Positions 41,237 through 53,294 of a DNA stretch of 64,000 bases are shown here, one piece after another. Source of the DNA: Vespa crabro. Taxonomy: Eukaryota > Arthropoda > Insecta > Hymenoptera > Vespidae. The DNA is taken from contig NC_060966.1 of the NCBI RefSeq assembly GCF_910589235.1, positions 620,001 to 684,000 of the forward strand, in the 5' to 3' direction. The position numbers and the translations under genes are program-made. Numbering within the stretch: position 1 is the stretch's first letter; each line of letters begins with the position of its first letter. The notes below the pieces were generated by a model, which did no database searches, was not told where the DNA came from, and was given only the letters and a program-made list of their open reading frames with translations.

Positions 41237-42259
41237 GTGAAATCTTTAATAATACTTGTGCCACAGTTAGAAAAATGTTACCAATCGATTCAGAACATTG
41301 CATTTCATAAGATCAAACATCTATTTTATATTGGAATCAAAGTTTTTAACATTCTTTCATATCGTATATACGATTTTTCGCTCATATACGCGTATCGTCG
41401 AAAAACGAAAACTTGAAATCTCGTTCAATTTCAATGATTTTATATTCTATCGATGCAGAATAAAGAATATAACAAGATTATAACGTTTTTACTATGTTTA
41501 AATACGCGTTTTCATATGATAATTGTCCAAAAACGTAATCGACATACGCGAATTTCGGTATATGCGAAGATAAAATCGTTAAATCTTTAATAATACTTGT
41601 GCCACAGTTAGAAAAATGTTACCAATCGATTCAGAACATTGCATTTCATAAGATCAAACATCTATTTTATATTGGAATCAAAGTTTTTAACATTCTTTCA
41701 TATCGTATATACGATTTTTCGCTCATATACGCGTATCGTCGAAAAACGAAAACTTGAAATCTCGTTCAATTTCATTGATTTTATATTCTATCGATGCAGA
41801 ATAAAGAATATAACAAGAATATAACGTTTTTACTATGTTTAAATACGCGTTTTCATATGATAATTGTCGAAAAACGTAATCGACATACGCGAATTTCGGT
41901 ATATGCGAAGATAAAATCGTGAAATCTTTAATAATACTTGTGCCACAGTTAGAAAAATGTTACCAATCGATTCAGAACATTGCATTTCATAAGATCAAAC
42001 ATCTATTTTATATTGGAATCAAAGTTTTTAACATTCTTTCATATCGTATATACGATTTTTCGCTCATATACGCGTATCGTCGAAAAACGAAAACTTGAAA
42101 TCTCGTTCAATTTTATTGATTTTATATTCTAACGATGCAGAATAAAGAATATAACAAGAATATAACGTTTTTACTATGTTTAAATACGCGTTTTCATATG
42201 ATAATTGTCGAAAAACGTAATCGACATACGCGAATTTCGGTATATGCGAAGATAAAATC
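41237..42259 (+). repeat. Trimeric HOR, 1023 bp, copy 1
   Basis: The units are 41237 (CAATGATTTT, CAAGATTATAACG, GTCCAAAAACG), 41578 (opening with GTTAAATCTT) and 41919 (CAATTTTATTGA, CTAACGATGC). The same three follow at 42260, 42601 and 42942. Confidence 0.93.
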
Positions 42260-43282
42260 GTGAAATCTTTAATAATACTTGTGCCACAGTTAGAAAAATG
42301 TTACCAATCGATTCAGAACATTGCATTTCATAAGATCAAACATCTATTTTATATTGGAATCAAAGTTTTTAACATTCTTTCATATCGTATATACGATTTT
42401 TCGCTCATATACGCGTATCGTCGAAAAACGAAAACTTGAAATCTCGTTCAATTTCAATGATTTTATATACTATCGATGCAGAATAAAGAATATAACAAGA
42501 TTATAACGTTTTTACTATGTTTAAATACGCGTTTTCATATGATAATTGTCCAAAAACGTAATCGACATACGCGAATTTCGGTATATGCGAAGATAAAATC
42601 GTTAAATCTTTAATAATACTTGTGCCACAGTTAGAAAAATGTTACCAATCGATTCAGAACATTGCATTTCATAAGATCAAACATCTATTTTATATTGGAA
42701 TCAAAGTTTTTAACATTCTTTCATATCGTATATACGATTTTTCGCTCATATACGCGTATCGTCGAAAAACGAAAACTTGAAATCTCGTTCAATTTCATTG
42801 ATTTTATATTCTATCGATGCAGAATAAAGAATATAACAAGAATATAACGTTTTTACTATGTTTAAATACGCGTTTTCATATGATAATTGTCGAAAAACGT
42901 AATCGACATACGCGAATTTCGGTATATGCGAAGATAAAATCGTGAAATCTTTAATAATACTTGTACCACAGTTAGAAAAATGTTACCAATCGATTCAGAA
43001 CATTGCATTTCATAAGATCAAACATCTATTTTATATTGGAATCAAAGTTTTTAACATTCTTTCATATCGTATATACGATTTTTCGCTCATATACGCGTAT
43101 CGTCGAAAAACGAAAACTTGAAATCTCGTTCAATTTTATTGATTTTATATTCTAACAATGCAGAATAAAGAATATAACAAGAATATAACGTTTTTACTAT
43201 GTTTAAATACGCGTTTTCATATGATAATTGTCGAAAAACGTAATCGACATACGCGAATTTCGGTATATGCGAAGATAAAATC
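42260..43282 (+). repeat. Trimeric HOR, 1023 bp, copy 2
   Basis: This repeats copy 1 with about three changes: TATATACTATCG at ~42466, CTTGTACCAC at ~42960 and CTAACAATGC at ~43153. The next unit (43283) has CATATCTTATATACG and does not continue the trimer. Confidence 0.92.
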
Positions 43283-46200
43283 GTGAAATCTTTAATAATA
43301 CTTGTGCCACAGTTAGAAAAATGTTACCAATCGATTCAGAACATTGCATTTCATAAGATCAAACATCTATTTTATATTGGAATCAAAGTTTTTAACATTC
43401 TTTCATATCTTATATACGATTTTTCGCTCATATACGCGTATCGTCGAAAAACGAAAACTTGAAATCTCGTTCAATTTCATTGATTTTATATTCCATCGAT
43501 GCAGAATAAAGAATATAACAAGAATATAACGTTTTTACTATGTTTAAATACGCGTTTTCATATGATAATTATCGAAAAACGTAATCGACATACGCGAATT
43601 TCGGTATATGCGTAGATAAAATCGTGAAATCTTTAATAATACTTGTGCCACAGTTAGAAAAATGTTACCAATCGATTCAGAACATTGCATTTCATAAGAT
43701 CAAACATCTATTTTATATTGGAATCAAAGTATTTAACATTCTTTCATATCGTATATACGATTTTTCGCTCATATACGCGTATCGTCGAAAAACGAAAACT
43801 TGAAATCTCGTTCAATTTCATTGATTTTATATTCTATCGATGCAGAATAAAGAATATAACAAGAATATAACGTTTTTACTATGTTTAAATACGCGTTTTC
43901 ATATGATAATTGTCGAAAAACGTAATCGACAAACGCGAATTTCGGTATATGCGAAGATAAAATCGTGAAATCTTTAATAATACTTGTGCCACAGTTAGCC
44001 AAATGTTACCATTCGATTCAGAACATTGCATTTCATAAGATCAAACATCTATTTTATATTGGAATCAAAGATTTTAACATTCTTTCATATCGTATATACG
44101 ATTTTTCGCTCATATACGCGTATCGTCGAAAAACGAAATCTTGAAATCTCGTTCAATTTCATTGATTTTATATTCTATCGATGCAGAATAAAGAATATAA
44201 CAAGAATATAACGTTTTTACTATGTTTAAATACGCGTTTTCATATGATAATTGTCGAAAAACGTAATCGACATACGCGAATTTCGGTATATGCGAAGATA
44301 AAATCGTGAAATCTTTAATAATACTTGTGCCACAGTTAGAAAAATGTTACCAATCGATTCAGAACATTGCATTTCATAAGATCAAACATCTATTTTATAT
44401 TGGAATCAAAGTTTTTAACATTCTTTCATATCGTATATACGATTTTTCGCTCATATACGCGTATCGTCGAAAAACGAAAACTTGAAATCTCGTTCAATTT
44501 CATTGATTTTATATTCTATCGATGCAGAATAAAGAATATAACAAGAATATAACGTTTTTACTATGTTTAAATACGCGTTTTCATATGATAATTGTCGAAA
44601 AACGTAATCGACAAACGCGAATTTCGGTATATGCGAAGATAAAATCGTGAAATCTTTAATAATACTTGTGCCACAGTTAGCCAACTGTTACCATTCGATT
44701 CAGAACATTGCATTTCATAAGATCAAACATCTATTTTATATTGGAATCAAAGATTTTAACATTCTTTCATATCGTATATACGATTTTTCGCTCATATACG
44801 CGTATCGTCGAAAAACGAAAACTTGAAATCTCGTTCAATTTCATTGATTTTATATTCTATCGATGCAGAATAAAGAATATAACAAGAATATAACGTTTTT
44901 ACTATGTTTAAATACGCGTTTTCATATGATAATTGTCGAAAAACGTAATCGACATACGCGAATTTCGGTATATGCGAAGATAAAATCGTGAAATCTTTAA
45001 TAATACTTGTGCCACAGTTAGAAAAATGTTACCAATCGATTCAGAACATTGCATTTCATAAGACCAAACATCTATTTTATATTGGAATCAAAGTTTTTAA
45101 CATTCTTTCATATCGTATATACGATTTTTCGCTCATATACGCGTATCGTCGAAAAACGAAAACTTGAAATCTCGTTCAATTTCAATGATTTTATATTCTA
45201 TCGACGCAGAATAAAGATTATAACAAGAATATAACGTTTTTACTATGTTTCAATACGCGTTTTCATATGATAATTGTCGAAAAACGTAATCGACATACGC
45301 GAATTTCGGTATATGCGAAGATAAAATCGTGAAATCTTTAATAATACTTGTGCCACAGTTAGAAAAATGTTACCAATCGATTCAGAACATTGCATTTCAT
45401 AAGATCAAACATCTATTTTATATTGGAATCAAAGTTTTTAACATTCTTTCATATCGTATATACGATTTTTCGCTCATATACGCGTATCGTCGAAAAACGA
45501 AAACTTGAAATCTCGTTCAATTTCAATGATTTTATATTCTATCGATGCAGAATAAAGAATATAACAAGAATATAATGTTTTTACTATGTTTAAATACGCG
45601 TTTTCATATGATAATTGTCGAAAAACGTAATCGACATACGCGAATTTCGGTATATGCGAAGATAAAATCGTGAAATCTTTAATAATACTTGTGCCACAGT
45701 TAGAAAAATGTTACCAATCGATTCAGAACATTGCATTTCATAAGATCAAACATCTATTTTATATTGGAATCAAAGTATTTAACATTCTTTCATATCGTAT
45801 ATACGATTTTTCGCTCATATACGCGTATCGTCGAAAAACGAAAACTTGAAATCTCGTTCAATTTCATTGATTTTATATTCTATCGATGCAGAATAAAGAA
45901 TATAACAAGAATATAACGTTTTTACTATGTTTAAATACGCGTTTTCATATGATAATTGTCGAAAAACGTAATCGACAAACGCGAATTTCGGTATATGCGA
46001 AGATAAAATCGTGAAATCTTTAATAATACTTGTGCCACAGTTAGCCAAATGTTACCATTCGATTCAGAACATTGCATTTCATAAGATCAAACATCTATTT
46101 TATATTGGAATCAAAGATTTTAACATTCTTTCATATCGTATATACGATTTATCGCTCATATACGCGTATCGTCGAAAAACGAAAACTTGAAATCTCGTTC

Positions 46201-48094
46201 AATTTCATTGATTTTATATTCTATCGATGCAGAATAAAGAATATAACAAGAATATAACGTTTTTACTATGTTTAAATACGCGTTTTCATATGATAATTGT
46301 CGAAAAACGTAATCGACATACGCGAATTTCGGTATATGCGAAGATAAAATCGTGAAATCTTTAATAATACTTGTGCCACAGTTAGAAAAATGTTACCAAT
46401 CGATTCAGAACATTGCATTTCATAAGACCAATCATCTATTTTATATTGGAATCAAAGTTTTTAACATTCTTTCATATCGTATATACGATTTTTCGCTCAT
46501 ATACGCGTATCGTCGAAAAACGAAAACTTGAAATCTCGTTCAATTTCAATGATTTTATATTCTATCGACGCAGAATAAAGATTATAACAAGAATATAACG
46601 TTTTTACTATGTTTAAATACGCGTTTTCATATGATAATTGTCGAAAAACGTAATCGACATACGCGAATTTCGGTATATGCGAAGATAAAATCGTGAAATC
46701 TTTAATAATACTTGTGCCACAGTTAGAAAAATGTTACCAATCGATTCAGAACATTGCATATCATAAGATCAAACATCTATTTTATATTGGAATCAAAGTT
46801 TTTAACATTCTTTCATATCGTATATACGATTTTTCGCTCATATACGCGTATCGCCGAAAACATGAAATCTCGTTCAATTTCAATGATTTTATATTCTATG
46901 GATGCAGAATAAAGAATATAACAAGAATATAACGTTTTTACTATGTTTAAATACGCGTTTTCATATGATAATTGTCGAAAAACGTAATCGACATACGCGA
47001 ATTTCGGTATATGCGAAGATAAAATCGTGAAATCTTTAATAATGCTTGTGCCACAGGTAGAAAAATGTTACCAATCGATTCAGAACATTGCATTTTATAA
47101 GATCAAACATCTATTTTATATTGGAATCAAAGTATTTAACATTCTTTCATATCGTATATACGATTTTTCGCTCATATACGCGTATCGTCGAAAAACGAAA
47201 ACTTGAAATCTCGTTCAATTTCAATGATTTTATATTCTATCGACGCAGAATAAAGATTATAACAAGAATATAACGTTTTTACTATGTTTAAATACGCGTT
47301 TTCATATGATAATTGTCGAAAAACGTAATCGACATACGCGAATTTCGGTATATGCGAAGATAAAATCGTGAAATCTTTAATAATGCTTGTGCCACAGGTA
47401 GAAAAATGTTACCAATCGATTCAGAACATTGCATTTCATAAGATCAAACATCTATTTTATATTGGAATCAAAGTATTTAACATTCTTTCATATCGTATAT
47501 ACGATTTTTCGCTCATATACGCGTATCGTCGAAAAACGAAAACTTGAAATCTCGTTCAATTTCATTGATTTTATATTCTATCGATGCAGAATAAAGAATA
47601 TAACAAGAATATAACGTTTTTACTATGTTTAAATACGTGTTTTCATATGATAATTGTCGAAAAACGTAATCGACAAACGCGAATTTCGGTATATGCGAAG
47701 ATAAAATCGTGAAATCTTTAATAATACTTGTGCCACAGTTAGCCAAATATTACCATTCGATTCAGAACATTGCATTTCATAAGATCAAACATCTATTTTA
47801 TATTGGAATCAAAGATTTTAACATTCTTTCATATCGTATATACGATTTTTCGCTCATATACGCGTATCGTCGAAAAACGAAAACTTGAAATCTCGTTCAA
47901 TTTCATTGATTTTATATTCTATCGATGCAGAATAAAGAATATAACAAGAATATAACGTTTTTACTATGTTTAAATACGCGTTTTCATATGATAATTGTCG
48001 AAAAACGTAATCGACATACACGAATTTCGGTATATGCGAAGATAAAATCGTGAAATCTTTAATAATACTTGTGCCACAGTTCGAAATATGTTAC
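43283..48094 (+). repeat. Block with a recurring three-monomer cassette
   Basis: A unit ending CGACAAACGCG is followed by a unit with GTTAGCCAA and CCATTCG. This pair occurs at 43624/43965, 44306/44647, 45670/46011 and 47368/47709. In the last three cases the next unit (44988, 46352, 48050) carries AAGACCA. CAAAGTATTT marks 43624, 45670, 47027 and 47368. Intervals between cassettes are 2, 4 and 5 monomers, so no single HOR length has taken over. Units 44988, 46352 and 47027 share TATCGACGCAG and AAAGATTATAAC. Units 47027 and 47368 share AATGCTTGTGCCACAGGTAG, a recent single-monomer duplication. Confidence 0.82.
46693..47026 (+). repeat. 334-bp monomer (7-bp deletion)
   Basis: The normal GTCGAAAAACGAAAAC reads GCCGAAAAC at ~46853-46861, so one of two near-identical 7-bp pieces (CGAAAAA / CGAAAAC) is gone. 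The adjoining CATGAAAT and CTATGGATGC are further private changes. Slippage is the simplest cause. Confidence 0.9.
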
Positions 48095-50480
48095 CAATCG
48101 ATTCAGATCATTGCATTTCATAAGACCAATCATCTATTTTATATTGGAATCAAAGTTTTTAACATTCTTTCATATCGTATATACGATTTTTCGCTCATAT
48201 ACGCGTATCGTCGAAAAACGAAAACCTGAAATCTCGTTCAATTTCATTGATTTTATATTCTAACGATGCAGAATAAAGAATATAACAAGAATATAACGTT
48301 TTTACTATGTTGAAATACGCGTTTTCATATGATAATTGTCGAAAAACGTAATCGACATACGCGAATTTCGGTATATGCGAAGATAAAATCGTGAAATCTT
48401 TAATAATACTTATGCCACAGTTAGAAAAATGCTACCAATCGATTCAGAACATTGCATTTCATAAGATCATACATCTATTTTATATTGGAATCAAAGTTTT
48501 TAACATTCTTTCATATCGTATATACGATTTTTCGCTCATATACGCGTATCGTCGAAAAACGAAAACTTGAAATCTCGTCCAATTTCATTGATTTTATATT
48601 CTATCGATGCAGAATAAAGAATATAACAAGAATATAACGTTTTTACTATGTTTAAATACGCGTTTTCATATGATAATTGTCGAAAAACATAATCGACATA
48701 CGCGAATTTCGGTATATGCGAAGATAAAATCGTGAAATCATTAATAATACTTGTGCCACAGTTAGAGAAATGTTACCAATCGATTCAGAACATTGCATTT
48801 CATAAGATCAAACATCTATTTTATATTGGAATCAAAGATTTTAACATTCTTTCATATCGTATAAACGATTTTTCGCTCATATACGCGTATCGTCGAAAAA
48901 CGAAAACTTGAAATCTCGTTCAATTTCATTGATTTTATACTCTATCGATGCAGAATAAAGAATATAACAAGAATATAACGTTTTTACTATGTTTAAATAC
49001 GCGTTTTCATATGATAATTGTCGAAAAACGTAATCGACATACGCGAATTTCGGTATATGCTAAGATAAAATTGTTAAATCATTAATAATACTTGTGCCAC
49101 AGTTAGAAAAATGTTACCAATCGATTCAGAACATTGCATTTCATAAGATCAAACATCTATTTTATATTGGAATCAAAGTTTTTAACATTCTTTCATATCG
49201 TATATACGATTTTTCGCTCATATACGCGTATCGTCGAAAAACGAAATTTGAAATCTCGTTCAATTTCATTGATTTTATATTCTATCGATGCAGAATAAAG
49301 AATATAACAAGAATATAACGTTTTTACTATGTTTAAATACGCGTTTTCATATGATAATTGTCGAAAAACGTAATCGACATACGCGAATTTCGGTATATGC
49401 GAAGATAAAATCGTGAAATCTTTAATAATACTTGTGCCACAGTTAGCAAAATGTTACCAATCGATTCAGAACATTGCATTTCATAAGATCAAACATCTAT
49501 TTTATATAGGAATCCAAGTTTTTAACATTCTTTCATATCGTATATACGATTATTCGCTCATATACGCGTATCGTCGAAAAACGAAAACTTGAAATCTCGA
49601 TCAATTTCATTGATTTTATATTCTATCGATGCAGAATAAAGAATATAACAAGAATATAAGGTTTTTACTACGTTTAAATACGCGTTTTCATATGATTATT
49701 GTCGAAAAACGTAATCGACATACGCGAATTTCGGTATATGCGAAGATAAAATCGTGAAATCTTTAATAATACTTGTGCCACAGTTAGCAAAATGTTACCA
49801 AACGATTCAGAACATTGCATTTCATAAGATCAAACATCTATTTTATATTGGAATCAAAGTTTTCAACATTCTTTCATATCGTATATACGATTTTTCGCTC
49901 ATATACACGTATCGTCGAAAAACGAATACTTGAATTCTCGTTCAATTTCATTGATTTTATATTCTATCGATGCAGAATAAAGAATATAACAAGAATATAA
50001 CGTTTTTACTATGTTTAAATACGCGTTTTCATATGATAATTGTCGAAAAACTTAATCGACATACGCGAATTTTGGTATATGCGAAGATAAAATCGTGAAA
50101 TCTTTAATAATACTTGTGCCACAGTTAGAAAAATGTTACCAATCGATTCAGAACATTGCATTTCATAAGACCAAACATCTATTTTATATTGGAATCCAAG
50201 TTTTTAACATTCTTTCATATCGTATATACGATTTTTCGCTCATATACGCGTATCGTCGAAAAACGAAAACTTGAAATCTCGTTCAATTTCATTGATTTTA
50301 TATTCTATCGATGCAGAATAAAGAATATAACAAGAATATAACGTTTTTACTATGTTTAAATACGCGTTTTCATATGATAATTTTCGAAAAACGTAATCGA
50401 CATACGCGAATTTCGGTATATGCGAAGATAAAATCGTGAAATCTTTAATAATACTTGTGCCACAGTTAGAAAAATGTTAC
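48095..50480 (+). repeat. 7-mer higher-order repeat, 2386 bp, copy 1
   Basis: Marks shared with copy 2 are CAGATCATTGC with AAGACCAATC (48050 unit), CTTATGCCAC with AAAATGCTACC (48391), GTATAAACGA with TATACTCTATCG (48732), a 340-bp unit with ACGAAATTTGAAATC (49073), ATATAGGAATCC with ATATAAGGTTT (49413), CCAAACG with ATACACGTATCG (49754), and AAGACCAAAC with GATAATTTTCG (50095). The left boundary is set where GTTCGAAATATG (48080) stops differing from the second copy. Confidence 0.92.
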
Positions 50481-52866
50481 CAATCGATTCAGATCATTGC
50501 ATTTCATAAGACCAATCATCTATTTTATATTGGAATCAAAGTTTTTAACATTCTTTCATATCGTATATACGATTTTTCGCTCATATACGCGTATCGTCGA
50601 AAAACGAAAACCTGAAATCTCGTTCAATTTCATTGATTTTATATTCTAACGATGCAGAATAAAGAATATAACAAGAATATAACGTTTTTACTATGTTGAA
50701 ATACGCGTTTTCATATGATAATTGTCGAAAAACGTAATCGACATACGCGAATTTCGGTATATGCGAAGATAAAATCGTGAAATCTTTAATAATACTTATG
50801 CCACAGTTAGAAAAATGCTACCAATCGATTCAGAACATTGCATTTCATAAGATCATACATCTATTTTATATTGGAATCAAAGTTTTTAACATTCTTTCAT
50901 ATCGTATATACGATTTTTCGCTCATATACGCGTATCGTCGAAAAACGAAAACTTGAAATCTCGTCCAATTTCATTGATTTTATATTCTATCGATGCAGAA
51001 TAAAGAATATAACAAGAATATAACGTTTTTACTATGTTTAAATACGCGTTTTCATATGATAATTGTCGAAAAACATAATCGACATACGCGAATTTCGGTA
51101 TATGCGAAGATAAAATCGTGAAATCATTAATAATACTTGTGCCACAGTTAGAGAAATGTTACCAATCGATTCAGAACATTGCATTTCATAAGATCAAACA
51201 TCTATTTTATATTGGAATCAAAGATTTTAACATTCTTTCATATCGTATAAACGATTTTTCGCTCATATACGCGTATCGTCGAAAAACGAAATCTTGAAAT
51301 CTCGTTCAATTTCATTGATTTTATACTCTATCGATGCAGAATAAAGAATATAACAAGAATATAACGTTTTTACTATGTTTAAATACGCGTTTTCATATGA
51401 TAATTGTCGAAAAACGTAATCGACATACGCGAATTTCGGTATATGCTAAGATAAAATTGTTAAATCATTAATAATACTTGTGCCACAGTTAGAAAAATGT
51501 TACCAATCGATTCAGAACATTGCATTTCATAAGATCAAACATCTATTTTATATTGGAATCAAAGTTTTTAACATTCTTTCATATCGTATATACGATTTTT
51601 CGCTCATATACGCGTATCGTCGAAAAACGAAATTTGAAATCTCGTTCAATTTCATTGATTTTATATTCTATCGATGCAGAATAAAGAATATAACAAGAAT
51701 ATAACGTTTTTACTATGTTTAAATACTCGTTTTCATATGATAATTGTCGAAAAACGTAATCGACATACGCGAATTTCGGTATATGCGAAGATAAAATCGT
51801 GAAATCTTTAATAATACTTGTGCCACAGTTAGCAAAATGTTACCAATCGATTCAGAACATTGCATTTCATAAGATCAAACATCTATTTTATATAGGAATC
51901 CAAGTTTTTAACATTCTTTCATATCGTATATACGATTATTCGCTCATATACGCGTATCGTCGAAAAACGAAAACTTGAAATCTCGATCAATTTCATTGAT
52001 TTTATATTCTATCGATGCAGAATAAAGAATATAACAAGAATATAAGGTTTTTACTACGTTTAAATACGCGTTTTCATATGATTATTGTCGAAAAACGTAA
52101 TCGACATACGCGAATTTCGGTATATGCGAAGATAAAATCGTGAAATCTTTAATAATACTTGTGCCACAGTTAGCAAAATGTTACCAAACGATTCAGAACA
52201 TTGCATTTCATAAGATCAAACATCTATTTTATATTGGAATCAAAGTTTTCAACATTCTTTCATATCGTATATACGATTTTTCGCTCATATACACGTATCG
52301 TCGAAAAACGAATAGTTGAAATCTCGTTCAATTTCATTGATTTTATATTCTATCGATGCAGAATAAAGAATATAACAAGAATATAACGTTTTTACTATGT
52401 TTAAATACGCGTTTTCATATGATAATTGTCGAAAAACTTAATCGACATACGCGAATTTTGGTATATGCGAAGATAAAATCGTGAAATCTTTAATAATACT
52501 TGTGCCACAGTTAGAAAAATGTTACCAATCGATTCAGAACATTGCATTTCATAAGACCAAACATCTATTTTATATTGGAATCCAAGTTTTTAACATTCTT
52601 TCATATCGTATATACGATTTTTCGCTCATATACGCGTATCGTCGAAAAACGAAAACTTGAAATCTCGTTCAATTTCATTGATTTTATATTCTATCGATGC
52701 AGAATAAAGAATATAACAAGAATATAACGTTTTTACTATGTTTAAATACGCGTTTTCATATGATAATTTTCGAAAAACGTAATCGACATACGCGAATTTC
52801 GGTATATGCGAAGATAAAATCGTGAAATCTTTAATAATACTTGTGCCACAGTTAGAAAAATGTTAC
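50481..52866 (+). repeat. 7-mer higher-order repeat, 2386 bp, copy 2
   Basis: The same seven marks follow in order, including the 340-bp unit at 51459. Differences I see from copy 1 are ACGAAATCTTG at ~51290, AAATACTCG at ~51722, and GAATAGTTGAAATC at ~52311 where copy 1 has GAATACTTGAATTC. The next unit (52822) departs with AAGATGAAAC and CTCGTACAATTT, ending the HOR. Confidence 0.92.
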
Positions 52867-53294
52867 CAATCGATTCAGAACATTGCATTTCATAAGATGA
52901 AACATCTATTTTATATTGGAATCAAAGTTTTTAACATTCTTTCATATCGTATATACGATTTTTCGCTCATATACGCGTATCGTCGAAAAACGAAAACTTG
53001 AAATCTCGTACAATTTCATTGATTTTATATTCTATCGATGCAGAATAAAGAATATAACAAGAATATAACGTTTTTACTATGTTTAAATACGCGTTTTCAT
53101 ATGATAAATGTCGAAAAACGTAATCGACATACGCGAATTTCGGTATATGCGAAGATAAAATCGTGAAATCTTTAATAATACTTGTGCCACAGTTAGAAAA
53201 ATGTTACCAATCGATTCAGAACATTGCATTTCATAAGATCAAACATCTATTTTATATTGGAATCTAAGATTTTAACATTCTTTCATATCTTATA
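52867..53294 (+). repeat. Junction between the 7-mer and the last 9-mer HOR
   Basis: This contains the rest of unit 52822 (CTCGTACAATTT, GATAAATGTCG), which resembles units 55550 and 58617 of the next HOR, and the left part of unit 53163 (GAATCTAAGATTTT, CATATCTTATATACG). The left part of 53163 has no counterpart 3067 bp later, so the HOR begins just after it. Confidence 0.75.

Noticed and set aside
43769..44002. 69- to 77-codon frames on the minus strand (16844-17053, 43769-44002, 44451-44684, 45815-46048, 47513-47746)
   Set aside because: Each spans the junction of two monomers where CGACAAACG or a similar change removes a stop. There is no start context, and they overlap the plus-strand frames.
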